Shown: one piece after another, positions 20,474 to 32,143 of the stretch
How positions within the stretch are numbered: the first letter of the stretch is position 1
Layout: each line of letters opens with the position of its first letter
Origin: Polysphondylium violaceum
Taxonomy: Eukaryota; Evosea; Eumycetozoa; Dictyosteliales; Dictyosteliaceae
Direction: 5' to 3'
Assembly: GCA_000277445.1 (NCBI GenBank)
Contig: AJWJ01000172.1
Coordinates: forward strand, 1 to 41,580
DNA: 41,580 nt
Notes under the pieces: generated by a model
Database searches by the model: none
Seen by the model: only the letters and a program-made list of their open reading frames with translations
Told to the model about the DNA's origin: nothing
Made by a program: the position numbers and the translations under genes

Positions 20474-21273
20474 ATGGTAAGATCTATAAGATATATAAGA
20501 TATGAGATGGAGATATTAACAATAATAATGCACTCTAGAGTAAATTATCATATATATCGCCAGAGGGATTAAGAGTCGATGGTAGAAGACCCAACGAGAT
20601 TAGGAGAATCAATGTAAAGATGAATATATTGGGCAGAGCAGATGGATCAGCATATTACGAACAAGGAAATACAAAAATTATAGCAGCAGTGTATGGTCCT
20701 CGTGAAATTGTACATAACACCAAAGCAATGTTTGACAGAGCCATTGTCAATTGCGAATTTTCAGTGTCGAGCTTTAGCACAACAGAACGTAAACAACAAT
20801 TTAAAACAAGTAGAGGTGACAGACAAACAACCGAGGCATCAAATCTCATCAAACAAGCCTTTGAATCAACGATTCATACTCATTTGTATCCTCGTTCACA
20901 AATCGATATCTATATACAAGTTTTGCAATCAGACGGTGGTCTCAAAGCGGCTGCCATCAATGCCGCCACTCTTGCACTCATTGATGCAGGTGTGTCTATG
21001 AAAGATTTTGTGTGTGCATGTTCGACCAGCTGCATTGACGGCATTCCTGTGTTGGATCTCAATCACATTGAAGAGCGTTCGGGTGGTCCTGATTGCCTAC
21101 TTTCCATACAGCCCCAACTCGGCGGTGTCATCTCTCTCAATATGGATTCCAAAGTGTCTCAAGATCTCTTTGAGTCAGTGTTGGAGTTGGGCACCCAGGG
21201 TTGCCAGAAAATATTTGATATCTTGTCGCTGGAGGTAAAGAAATACTCGAGTGAGTTGTTAAAGAATAAATAA
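20474..21273 (+). CDS. exosc4: Exosome core subunit RRP41 (EXOSC4)
   Basis: Two exons, 20474-20476 and 20539-21273, give 245 residues, the same length as the human protein. The first coding exon is only the ATG, directly followed by the donor GTAAGA; the acceptor CTCTAG at 20538 leads into SKLSYISPEGLRVDGRRPNE, the expected N-terminus. The next ATG, at 20620, would lose the conserved SPEGLRVDGR part. The RNase PH domain shows RADGSAYYEQGNTK, AAVYGPRE, LQSDGGLKAAAINAATLALIDAG and the C-terminal half. RRP41 is one of six RNase-PH-like ring subunits of the RNA exosome, acting in nucleus and cytoplasm on rRNA, mRNA and small RNAs; in most eukaryotes it has lost phosphorolytic activity. Confidence 0.94.
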
Positions 21274-21387
21274 GTGTTGGGTTGTTTGTATATTTGTTGT
21301 TTTATACACAAGGTGGTTTTATTTATTATTTATACTAAAATACTAGATTTGATGGAATAGCAATAATAGTGGATGTAAATATGTGGA

Positions 21388-24300
21388 TTACATTGGGAAA
21401 ACGGAAGGATTGAATCTCTTTTTCAATTTGAGCAATTCATATTTTTGTAAAATGTTGTAACCAATCATCTTTTGAGCAAAGTAGCAGTCCTTTTTGACAA
21501 TCTTTCTTTGTTTGGCACCGAGGGTAGAGGACGAGAGGAATGTGCCCATGGGTCTCAATGTGGGTGATTGGGTTGATGCAAGGGTGTTGGAATTGGTGGT
21601 GGAGGAGGCGGTGGTGGTGGTGATGGTTGGTGGGAGGGAGAGGGTTGGGGTAGAGATGGTTGAGGTAGGATTTGGGGTAATGGTGCCTGGTGTTCCGTTG
21701 GCGGTGGTGGGAGTGGGAGTGGGAGTGTCGGCAGAGGTATCCATACTGTCTGCGGAGGCGGCGGCGGCAGCGGCAGCGGCAGAGGTTTTGTAGGCTGCCA
21801 ATTTCTCGTTGTACTGTTTGAGAGCGGCCTCGTGGGATTGTGAGAGGGTAGAGAGTTGGGTTTGTTGTTCGGGTGTGAGGGTCTTGCCTTCTTTGACCAT
21901 GCCTTGCAAGAGCACCAATTGGGGATTGGATAACGGAGCGATGGGAGGAGGTGCAGCAAGTGCGGGTGGCTTGCCAATCATTGAGTGCAATACCTTTTTT
22001 TTACCAATATTACCAATGGCGGCAAGAGCAGTGCTGTTGGCAGCAGAGGTTCTCACTCTTTCCTCAGATTCTTGTTTTACCTTTGATATCTTTTCACGGA
22101 GGGCAACATTTTCTTTACCGTCACTCTTCTTTTTCAACAATTGCTCCTGTTGACGTACTTCTCTCAACAACTTTTCATGTTCCTCTGTTTCTTTTCTAAT
22201 CTTGTCTTCCCTCTCTCTCTTTTCAATCATCATCAATTGTTTCTTTGTGTCTGAAGTAACAACCGATGGCAATTCTTCTTTGTTCAACTCTGATCTTTGT
22301 TGTGAAACTTTAATTAAATATTCTAAAACTGTTCGAAGATAATCTTGAGTTGCCAATGACATGACTTCAAGTACATTTTCTTCATTTGATTTAATACCAT
22401 ATTTTTGTACTAATAGTATAAATAAATGTATGGTATTAATAATAATAAACTAGCAAGGAGATATATAAAGAATAATACATACAAATATTATTAATCTTCT
22501 TTCTTAATTGATAACTATTTAAAAATAAGGGTTCAGTTTCAGCTGCATACATCTCTTCGTCTTCGTTAGAGTCTGGAAGAAAAGCATCAGATTCATTCTT
22601 CATATCAATATTTGCAATCTTTGTTACATCGTTCAAGTCTTTGATGTTTTGTTTGTCTTCTTCATTTTCTGCCTGCTCAAGCTCCTTTTCTGCCTTGGCT
22701 TGTTGTTGTTGTTGCTGTTGTAATTTCTTTTTCTCTTCTTTGGCAGCTGCCTCCTCTGCTTTTTTGTCTTCTTTTTCTTTTTTCTTTTTCTCTCGGAGTT
22801 TCTTTAGCTCTGCCTTCTTGTCCTCTTTGCTTGGTGGAGGAGTGCTGACAGCCGGTGTGTTGGGTGTCTGGGGCTGAGAGGGGGTGGGTGGCCCACCGTT
22901 GGCTCCCATGCCAGCACCTCCCACTGCCAGACCACCGGAAGGCTGTGCGGCACGGTTAGAGGCGTTGGAGGTGGTTCGCTGAAAGTCGATAGTGAGCTGT
23001 CTGAGATCCCTGGTTTTGGACAAGACATTGTTGATGTCAAAGTCTTTGGGAGGAGGAGGTACTTTGTTTTTAGGAATGTCATCAATCTTTAAGGCATAGG
23101 CCTTGGCATTCTCGGGTCCAAAGAGACAATTTAAATGCTCCATCAATGTTTCTTTGACAATAATGGCATTTCTATAGGCCAATGCCAATGCGTTGAAATG
23201 GTTTTGAATTTTTGATTGAATTGGATTTTGAGGTGGTGCTCCTGGCGCTCCTGATGTTGCTGCAGATGGTGCTCCTGGTGTTGGTGTAGGAGTTGTAGTT
23301 GGTGCTCCTGGTACTCCTGGTGTTGGTGTAGAGGGTGTAGTTATTGTTGTTGTATTTGGTGAATTTACTTGTGCTACATTTTGTTGTTGTGGTATAGTTT
23401 GTTGTGTTTGAGGTTGTTGTTGTGGAATTAGTTGTTGTGGTATATTTTGTTGTGGTATAGTTTGTTGTGGTATAGTTTGCTGTTGTGGGATAGATTGTAT
23501 GTTTGGATTTGGTTGTTGGGACATTGGTCTCTGTGCATATTGAGGTTGACCTTGTGCGTATTGGGGTTGACCTTGTTGTTGAATTCCCATAGGCTTTGGT
23601 TGTTGTACATTTGGTTGCATATTTTGTTGTTGATATTGGGGTTGTTGTCCTTGTGGTTGTTGTCCTGCCACCATAGGTCTTTGCTGTTGAAGGTTTTGTT
23701 GTTGTTGTTGTTGAGTATATTGTTGTTGTTGTACATTTTGAGGCATAGCTGGCATTTTAGCATTAATGGTGGTTGATGTTGTAATGGGTGTAGGTGAACC
23801 CACCGACACTGGTCTTTGTTGTTGTATATTTTGTGGTTGTCCCTGTGGCATGGGTTTGCTCATTGGTTGTTGTGGTTGTCCTTGTGGCATAGGTTTACCC
23901 ATCATACCCCCGGGTTGTTGTTTCGATTGCATATTCATTGGCTGATTGGGCACCTGTGTTACATTTTGTTGAGGTTGTCCTACCATTGGCTGATAGACGC
24001 CTTTTGCCATTGGCTGCATGTTTGGTTGTTGGGGTACACCTGCCATTGGCTTTTGTTGCTGTACTTGACCCGGTTGCATAATAATATTGGGTTTCTGTTG
24101 CTGTCCCTGCTGTGGATGATATCCCATACTATTGGGATGTCCTTGTTGTTGCTGCTGTACATACTGTCCGGTGATATTCTGCTGAGGCTGTGCTCTATGC
24201 ATCTGTGTATGCTGCTGGGGTGGCTGTTGGGGCACGCCCGCGGCAGTATTCATCACCCTCTGCTGCTGCATATTCATGCCCTGCTGCTGTGGATGGTATC

Positions 24301-24490
24301 CCACATGCTGCTGCTGTGGCTGCTGTATGCCCATATGGGGATTAATGTGTGACTGAGCCACATGTTGCTGTTGCTGCTGTTGCAACTGTTGCAATTGTTG
24401 CTGGGTTCCCAAAAACTCATTCAAAGCCTTGGCTTCGTCTTCCACATGCACACCACTAGATTCATCAATAAGTTTATCCAAGTCATCCAT
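21388..24490 (-). CDS. taf4: TFIID subunit TAF4
   Basis: Two exons, 24490-22483 and 22409-21388, encode 1,009 residues. The N-terminal 420 residues are Gln/Pro/Met-rich and low in complexity. A conserved helical segment follows (about 430-480, [30 protein letters not shown]). Next are a Lys/Glu-rich coiled stretch and the acidic [19 protein letters not shown]. The TAF4 C-terminal domain spans the splice: [13 protein letters not shown], then [39 protein letters not shown], which is the histone-fold and conserved CCTD region that pairs with TAF12. The end is [13 protein letters not shown]4 is a core scaffold of TFIID, needed for RNA polymerase II initiation. The start at 24490 is the first ATG; the frame runs a few codons further upstream without one. 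Confidence 0.9.
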
Positions 24491-24834
24491 CACTGTATTT
24501 AATATACCCAATTGTAATTAAATATTGGCTTGGAGATGACTGACGCAAAAACTAAACTTTCTGTGACCCCTATTTATTACTTTTTTTTTTGTAAACTTTT
24601 TTTTTTTTTTTTTTCTAAATTGATGATTTTTTTATATGATTTTTTTCGCGGGTGATTCATTTGTTTATTTGTCATGCAAGTTGATGTATCGCACAATTAA
24701 TACAAAGATGAGTGATCGGTGTGTCGGATATCTAAGATATATATGCACATCGCACATTGTTGAGATTCTCATTGTAATTAGTAAAGAGAGAGTATGAGAT
24801 GTAAACATATTATGTTAAAGATATACAACAGTGT
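24491..24834. other. Intergenic region upstream of TAF4
   Basis: Spacer of 344 bases between the TAF4 start and the hydrolase stop, both on the minus strand. It carries long T runs at 24580-24616 and a small CG patch (TTTCGCGGGTG) near 24644-24653. No gene is visible. Confidence 0.45.
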
Positions 24835-27695
24835 TTATTGATTAAGAATGTTTGTGATATAGCCAAGGTTATCTTGGTATTCCCAATAGTTGTTCCAAAA
24901 GCCGAGTGCAAGATAGCCAGCACTTCCGAGGTAATCAGAGTTTTTACCCAACACAATGTAGTCTGGTACAGAGAGAGCTGATTTGGTTGGGAATAACATG
25001 ACTGCTCTTTCAAATGCATTTTGATCGGTTCCTTCAATGACACTGACCATACAGCCTGCTCTTTGTGGTGCTCCATCATTGTTGGCATCATCTTGATTGA
25101 ATTTCATTTTGTTTTGATATTGTTTGTTGGTTTTAATGCTACTGGCACCAGTACTAGTGCTTTTGGATGAATAGCAACTGGACAAGAACAAGATACCGGT
25201 GGAGTTCAAGGAAAATTGGTTGTCGTTGATAGAGAATCCGTTGTTGTTGGTGTTGAATTGTACAGGGAGATTGGATTCCAGGGATTTGGACACGGCGTTG
25301 GTGGTTGGTCCGCCAAACAAGATGACGTTGAATTGGGATAAAGACTCCATAGTAAACTCTTTGTCTGATAGCACGGTGATGGCGTATCTGAGTTGGTAGT
25401 AGAGGACGTTGGCGAGATACACGGCCATGTTTTGGCGGACGAGGGTCTCTGATGCGGTGCCTGTGGTGCCATAGACGATGAGGAGGGGATATTGGAGGAT
25501 TTGAATCATGGGTCCAGAGTTGAGCGGCGATCGCTCGGTGAGCTGCCAAGAGGGGTCGGTGCAAATGGTCCATTTGGCAGGTGCTTTGATGCCACGTGGT
25601 TTGGGCGAGAGGGATTTGTAGTGGGTGTAGTCGTCGGCAATGCAGTAGTGGTTGGGCAACCTGGCGATCTTGAGGGCTTGGCCGTCGACGATGACACTGT
25701 TGGGGGCTTCGGTAAAGTAGGGTGCATAGAATGTAAATCTCTTGACATTCTCTGTGGCCAGTGTCCAAAGAGTGGGCGAGATTTTGGTGACTTGGATCTT
25801 GGACACTCTGAACGGGACCACGAGTTGCAGGATAGAGATGCCTCCCTTGCCCTCAAACGAGCCGGGATTGAGGGTTGTGACCATGAAAGTCGATGGGAGT
25901 GGAGGGATGCCAGCCAAAACATGTTTGTCAAAGAATGCTTGCATGGTGGCGTCGTCAACAACACCATTGAACCAGTGTCCTTCACCGGGGATCTCGCTGA
26001 CGATGCCGAGGGTTGGGTTGTGGTTCAATTGGTCATAGAGTCTATTCATTCGACGGAGATGGGTGGGTGGCACGTTGTCGTCGATGGATCCCATTCTCAC
26101 GATAAAGGGTAGATTGGTGAGATGTGGTGTCAGGGCATCGGTGTTCCACTCGCTGATGGATGCGTCCAGAATGAATCTGACATAGGGGTCATTGAGCGAG
26201 TCGCCCAGACGCAAAAAGAATGGAGTGTAGGTCTGCATGTCAATCCAGCCGGCGGCGACGGCGACGGCCAATGATCTGTCGGGATAGTGAGTTGAGATCT
26301 CAAATGTGCCATGGCCACCCATCGAGTGTCCGGCATAGATAACACGATAGGGGTCAGCTTGGTACTGGAGACGGAGGCTCGAGGGCACACCTGGAAGCTC
26401 GCTTGCAAGATTGCTCAATGCCGAAAATGCGTCTTTCAAGCCAGAAAACTGCCAATCAGCGCCATAGGGAGAACGATTGGTGGGAAAAAGGGTCCACGAG
26501 TAATTTTGTCTTTGGTAGGCCTGGGTCCAAGCATTGGATTTGGCATCGACACTGGCCCCATGAAGAGTGAGCAAAACTGGACAGGGATTGTTGTTGCATG
26601 GATACAAAGGTGGAGTGGCGTCGGCATATTGAATAGAGAAATCAAAGTCTACAAATGTAAAGGTATAGGCTGATCCAAACGATTTGCAGGAAAAGTTGAG
26701 AGTAAAGGGCACTTGTCCAAAGTTTGCGCCTGTGGACACGGATATTCCAATTGAGTATGTTTGACCATCAGTACAATTCACTGGATTGTTGGATTTGAGA
26801 ACCATGTTGATTGGATTGATTTGACCTCTTTGCAAAGAACCTTGGCTATCGTCACCAGATTTGAACAGAGCAATATTGCTCACCAACTGCTGTGGATCAA
26901 AAATAACAATTACCTCCATGTCGTTGGTATCGATGGTTTGATTCAACAGATTGAGGGCCACAATAGAGACATAGGGCGAAGCAAATTCACCGTTCACGAT
27001 GTCTGGCACAACCACATTGGAGTCCAAAATCATCAAACCGGCAGCGGCAGCACTCGAGCTAATCAAAGACACTGAACACTGATAGCTGGCACCTTCTTGA
27101 CCAATAATTCTCACACGAACGGTATGGTTACCCTGTTCCAAATAAATGGAGCTAGCCGATGTTCCCAAACCATAGGTGTCCCCCTGCATGGGCATATCGT
27201 CGACAAAGTATTTTGCCACACCAACACAATTGACCACAACCATTTGACTGGCCTCCAGTGTAAAATCTGACAAACCCCACCCACTAAAATACGACCCCGA
27301 CTCACCTGCCCAAGACTCAATTAAATTCCAGTTGACCTGAGTGGTTTCATTATAAACAATATTGACATTATTATTCAAAATTTTAATCCACCCAGTTCTT
27401 TATTAATTGATTGATTGATTGAGTGCATATTAGTATCTGTATCTGTTGATCTTTATCACATGCAATAAAAAACATACTTTCCGCCATTGACCAAATCAGA
27501 GGGATATGTCGATTGATCAGCTCTTGGAATATTTGTTATTCCGCCAAATGCACTCAACACATCTACATCTTCACGTGGAGCCGATGGAAAGGGTGCTAAT
27601 ATATCCCAATCATTCAAATAAAATGTACTATCAAAATAATCTATTGCTGATATACTTGATAGAAGTAATAGTAGTAATAATATATATAATTTCAT
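24835..27695 (-). CDS. Secreted alpha/beta hydrolase (prolyl-oligopeptidase-like esterase or peptidase), function unknown
   Basis: Two exons, 27695-27478 and 27397-24835, give 926 residues. A signal peptide is formed by [16 protein letters not shown] at residues 2-17; the ATG at 27695 is chosen because it starts that peptide. After about 250 residues of beta-rich sequence with N-glycosylation sites comes an alpha/beta-hydrolase core. It shows the oxyanion segment LLTLHGASVD, the nucleophile elbow AGHSMGGHG (Ser431), an acid in GSIDDNVPP (about Asp512/513) and His547 in GEGHWF, so a complete Ser-Asp-His triad. About 370 more residues follow, with cysteines near the end. The core resembles S9-type peptidases and feruloyl-esterase-like enzymes, but the substrate cannot be predicted. 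The coding sequence is clearly GC-rich in the middle (about 25,450-26,500). Confidence 0.82.
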
Positions 27696-28139
27696 ATCTG
27701 TTGTTGTGTGTGTGTTTATATTACTATAATAATTAATCAACACAATAAAACCTAGATTAATGAAAGGGCTTTCAATTTTTTGAAAAATAAATTACACCCT
27801 CCCCCATTACCGGTTAAAATGAAAAAAGGTTGGGGTTGGTGTTGAATTGTGCCCCACTTCCATAAAGGAGGAATCATCAAGTAATAAGCCTTATTTTGAA
27901 CCCATAGATAATATTTAAATATAGATAATATATATCGATGAAAGCAAAGTAGGACCATTACTTGGGGACAACAAGTACACAATCTTTAAAATGATTGTTA
28001 ATTCTGTTTTTTTTTTTTTTAATTTTTTTAATTTTTTTTTTTTTTTGTCAAAATTCATTAAAATTTGATGTTGATCAGTTTTTTATTTGATATCATCGTC
28101 TGCTGATCATCAAACTGAAATAGATATATTAAAAAAGAG
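27696..28139. promoter_or_regulatory. Divergent intergenic region, hydrolase and RPB7 promoters
   Basis: The 444 bases between two opposite start codons include poly-T tracts at 28008-28047 and no visible gene. A small GT/CA stretch lies near the hydrolase start. No specific element is recognised. Confidence 0.45.
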
Positions 28140-28919
28140 ATGTTTTTTCATGTATATATCATTGATTATACAGTCCTCATTAACAAGCGATATTAATTCA
28201 TTATTCTTCTTGCATTTGACAACAACAATAAACAGCTTACTTTAGAAAAAGATCTTCATATTCATCCAAAACATTGTGGACCAAATTTGTTTTCTATAGC
28301 AACTCAACAACTACACAGTGAAGTCGAGGGTACTTGTTCCGGTAGATATGGTTTCATTATTACCATTACAAGTGTAGATTTTATTTCAAAGGGAAAAGTA
28401 CTCGAATCCTCTGGTTTTGTTGTTTTTCAAGTACGTTATAATGCAATCATTTTCAAACCATTCAGAGGTGAAGTTCTTGATGCTATAGTTACCAAAGTTA
28501 CAAATGTATGTGTCTGTCATTCTACTTCTCTCTACTCTTACTAATTCCATTACATATCAACACACAAACACATTACAGCTTGGGTTTTTCGCAGAAGCAG
28601 GCCCTCTATCTATTTTTGTTTCAACTCAATTAATTCCTTCAGATATGCAATTCGATGCACAAAGCGCAAATCCATGTTTTGTTTCTGAAGATGGTTCAAC
28701 TAGAATCAGTAAAGATGATGAAGTAAGATTACAAATTAAAGGTACTCGTATTGATGCTACTGAAATTGTATGTATATTTATTAGATCTATAGATGTTTTT
28801 ATACCATCATTCACCTCATCGGTGATAATATATGTATGTCCGTATACTAATAATAAACAATCTATAATTAGTTTGCAATTGGATCAATCAGAGAAGATTA
28901 TTTAGGTGTTATTAGTTAA
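28140..28919 (+). CDS. polr2g: RNA polymerase II subunit RPB7
   Basis: Four exons, 28140-28151, 28236-28505, 28579-28767 and 28872-28919, give exactly 172 residues, the same as human RPB7. The first exon has only four codons (MFFH) and joins to LTLEKDLHIHPKHCGPNLF. The N-terminal SHS2/RNP domain includes EVEGTCSGRYGFIITIT and FKPFRGEVLDAIVTKV. The C-terminal S1/OB domain follows (LGFFAEAGPLSIFVSTQLIP). The last exon supplies FAIGSIREDYLGVIS, the usual RPB7 end. RPB7 pairs with RPB4 to form the stalk of RNA polymerase II, which binds emerging RNA and helps initiation and mRNA decay coupling. All three introns are GT-AG and short. The assignment to Pol II and not to the Pol I or III stalk rests on the close match over the whole length. 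Confidence 0.95.
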
Positions 28920-29274
28920 TAGTTTAGTTTTATCAAATGTAAACAACAACTCAAAAAAATATGAATCCCTTTATTCTCCTCTCCTCTCACCATCCTCAAC
29001 ACATGTATACAAATAAAACACTCGTCTAAATAGTTATTAATAACTAATTCATTCATTTGTTGGTTTATTCATTGATCACACACAAATAATATACATCATG
29101 TACCTTTAGATTTAAAAGAATGAATAGAAAAGGAAATAATATGATTAACAATCTATTAATGATTATTATCCCTATGTTTCTATATTATATTGTATTTATT
29201 TACACATGCACGCACTACTATGGATAACAATAATAAGTAATCTATCTTCGCGATGATTTAAAAGGCTCTTCTAG
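28920..29274. other. Convergent intergenic region
   Basis: The 355 bases lie between the 3' ends of RPB7 and the voltage-sensor-like gene. AT-rich, with AATAAA-like signals and no visible gene. Confidence 0.45.
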
Positions 29275-30332
29275 TTAGAAATCTGAAGAATCAATATCGA
29301 AATCTAAATCTGATTCTTTAAGCTCTGTAAAATCTATTCTACTATTAAAGGTAGAGTTTTTCATTGATTGTCTATAAATGTATTGAGTGTATATTATTTG
29401 TTAGTATAGCAATAAAAACATAAATGATAAATGGATATATAGAAGGTATATATATCATGATATATACCTTTTAATTAAAGCTAATAATCTTAGAAATTGG
29501 ACACCATATCTAATAGCGGTTAATAGAATAATAAAAATACCTTCAAAATCAAATGTTTTTGTCGAATTTGAAGCAAGAAAATACATAAATAAACCAGCGA
29601 TCGATAAAACCAACACTAGCAAATCAAAGAGATTTGACCACTGTTGGAAATATTTTTTCTTTTGAGATATAACTTGTAAAAGAATTTCTACTGCCAATGT
29701 TATATTTACTAAAATATCAAGAGTAATAAATAACCAATGTGATGGTATTGCTGTATTCTTTTTAATTAAATTAATAATTAACTATAGATATTATAAATAA
29801 TTAGTATTTTAATTAAAAGCAACAACAACTAATTCGAATGTCACACACTTACCCAAAGAATTAAAGTAAGATTAATTAAAATCATAAATATATAGGAATA
29901 GTAGTATTTGTTTGAAAATAATACTCTATCTGCATAGGATGAGCATTCTCTATCCTTTACAGCACTGGAATGATGATGGTAGTCAATGTGTGCTGTGGAA
30001 TGATGGTGACGACTCCCACCAACACCATCTTCATGATACTCGTTTGTCATTGGGAAATCATCGTCCTCGTCGTCATCTATCCCCCCGCTACTCGTTAAAA
30101 TTGCATTGTTATTATTATTATTGTTATTATTGCTGCTGGTCATGTTTATATTGCTGCTGGGTGTATTTAAATCGTTGTTGTACAGCTTGGGAGAGTTCCT
30201 GCTCGTGTTTGCGTTTAGCTTGGGACTAGACGACATGGTTGGTATAATATTAAGATCATCATACTTTAACTCGGACAATGTATATTTACTGCTGCTGCTG
30301 CTATTATTAGTGCTATTTTGTGATGTATTCAT
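29275..30332 (-). CDS. Voltage-sensor-like four-helix membrane protein without pore
   Basis: Three exons, 30332-29853, 29781-29468 and 29371-29275, give 296 residues. The first 130 residues are hydrophilic, rich in Asn/Ser, Asp and His. Four helices follow. S1 is at about 143-166 (YIFMILINLTLILWLIINLI). S2, at about 176-198, carries Glu192. S3 begins WSNLFDLLVLVLS, with Asp213. S4 (IFIILLTAIRYGVQFLRLLALIKR) has Arg251, Arg258, Lys264 and Arg265. The S2-S3 linker KKKYFQQWSNLFD is the pattern of ion-transport-family voltage sensors. The chain then ends after 30 acidic residues, with no S5, pore loop or S6. Stand-alone sensors of this kind include Hv1 proton channels and TMEM266-like proteins; the S4 charges here are sparse, so channel activity is uncertain. 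The last intron contains a perfect TACTAAC branch-site motif. Confidence 0.75.
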
Positions 30333-32143
30333 AATTTGCTTGTCTTTGCAAAATGCATTGTTTGTAGTGATGGATGAAATTTAGAAAAAAAAAAAATTCA
30401 CCAAAATTCACACCAATCCACAAACCAGCACTCATATATACACCTTTTCATTTTTTTATTTTATTTTATTTTTTTTTAAAAAAATCAAAAAAATCATCAT
30501 CTTTGGAAAAACGTTAAACAAATAAAAAGCATATGATTATGATTATGATTTAGATATTAACACTTTTTCCTAAAATTGTAAAACAATGCGAATCTTGATA
30601 AACTTACAAGATTGGGTTGTAGTTAACCGTTTAAATTTGTAAAACACTCACTCATTGTTAGAGTTTTTAGTTTTTGATAGACTACAAATAATAATAACAA
30701 CTATTGATTCAATTCTCTCTTTAAAGATTTTTAACACCCAACACAAATTTAAAACACACACAGACACACACACACCCCCAACACACTATAAATCTAAGAA
30801 TTAAAATTACCACCCTCAACAATTAAATCATTTATCTCTTTTTGATATTTTCACTTCCTTTTAAAGAAAAAGATAACTTTATACCACTCGCCACACACAT
30901 TTTAAAGATTTCTATATGTGGTAAACCCCATCCCATTTTCATACATATTGGATGAATTAATATTTGATCAAATATTTTAAATCCATTTGTGGAAATTGAA
31001 TGTGAGTGTGTAGAATCTATGTTTTGATCATTTATGTTATCACCACCCACACCACATACACATATTGATTCATTACTTTAATGTCTATTGATTTACAAAT
31101 GAAATTCTTTCCCTTTTTTTCTTTCACTCTAAATTTATCATCTGTTAACAATATGTGTCACACACATGCACTCTCACATAGATTTATTCAACACATTCAC
31201 ACACATATTTATCTTGTTTCAAGAATGTTAAACATAAAAGTTGACTATATTTGAAAATTATCCCCCATGTGATTTAATTTCTATGTTGATATAGATACTG
31301 AGGAGATGTATTTGGGTTTTGGCGGGACGGATGTGTGTACATTTAATTTATGATTTCATCAATTGTGCTGATACTCCATCATATGATCTTTTTTTTATTT
31401 CTCCTCCCATATGTGCTGTGTGTACCAACAAGTTGGTGTGAGTGTGTTCTTTTATCTCAAATATTTTATTTTAATAATTTAATCTCTAGTTAAAGAAATA
31501 TAATAAATTTATTTCAGTGGAAAATGTTGTTGTTCTTGTTGTTTGTGGGTGGTAGTGGTGGTGGCCCACTTTAATATTTATTTTATCCATTTACTTACTT
31601 GTGTATCCAACACATACTGTGCCTAGCATTTTAATAGAGTAAAGTAATAAATAAAATGTGGGGGTGTGAGTTTGTGAATATGTGTTGATGGTGTGTTTTT
31701 CCAAAACATCGAATTCCAAACCGCATCACCACCATCCTTTACCACTAGCATCCATCATCAACTACACCCACCACATCATACATTCCTCACCCTCTACACA
31801 ATTATCCATTTAATCTAAATCATTATTTATGTTTCCTAAAATGGATAAGTATAAATAAAAGGTTCTAAATCAATCATTTTTCATTATTAAATTCAATAAC
31901 AATAATAACAATAATTAACATCAACAATTATTATTATTACGCACACACAAAATAATTTAATTATTTGTTTGTGTCATAAATTATATTAATATAATTGTGA
32001 TTTAAATCAAGAATCTATATTTTACTCTTTCTATTTTAGTAAAATTAATTTTAGATTCTTATTTATCTCTATTATCTGTGTATTTCTATTTTAAACAATA
32101 TTTATAATTTGTATCATTACTACTCGCTTATTTAATCACGAAA
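30333..32143. promoter_or_regulatory. Long divergent intergenic region with CA/GT-rich boxes
   Basis: The 1.8 kb between the voltage-sensor-like gene and the CAP-domain gene is the longest noncoding stretch of the window. It holds several C/A-rich or G/T-rich boxes: about 30,753-30,786 (ending CACACCCCCAACACAC), 31,041-31,062 (CACCACCCACACCAC), 31,656-31,669 (TGTGGGGGTGTGAG) and 31,763-31,776 (CTACACCCACCAC). These resemble the G-boxes bound by the developmental regulator GBF in Dictyostelium. A TATA-like TATAAATA is at 31850-31857. No protein-coding frame on either strand looks real. Confidence 0.5.
31850..31857 (+). promoter_or_regulatory. TATA box candidate for the CAP/WSC gene
   Basis: TATAAATA followed by AAAGG lies about 290 bases upstream of the start codon and just after the CA-rich boxes. 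The 5' UTR would be long and could contain an intron, which cannot be seen reliably. Assignment is tentative. Confidence 0.4.

Noticed and set aside
23428-24352. Long open frames opposite the TAF4 gene
   Set aside because: They are antisense shadows of Gln-rich codons, read as Leu-, Trp- and His-rich proteins with no domain.
25492-26112. Long open frames opposite the secreted hydrolase
   Set aside because: The GC-rich coding sequence lowers the number of stops on the other strand; the products show no family pattern.
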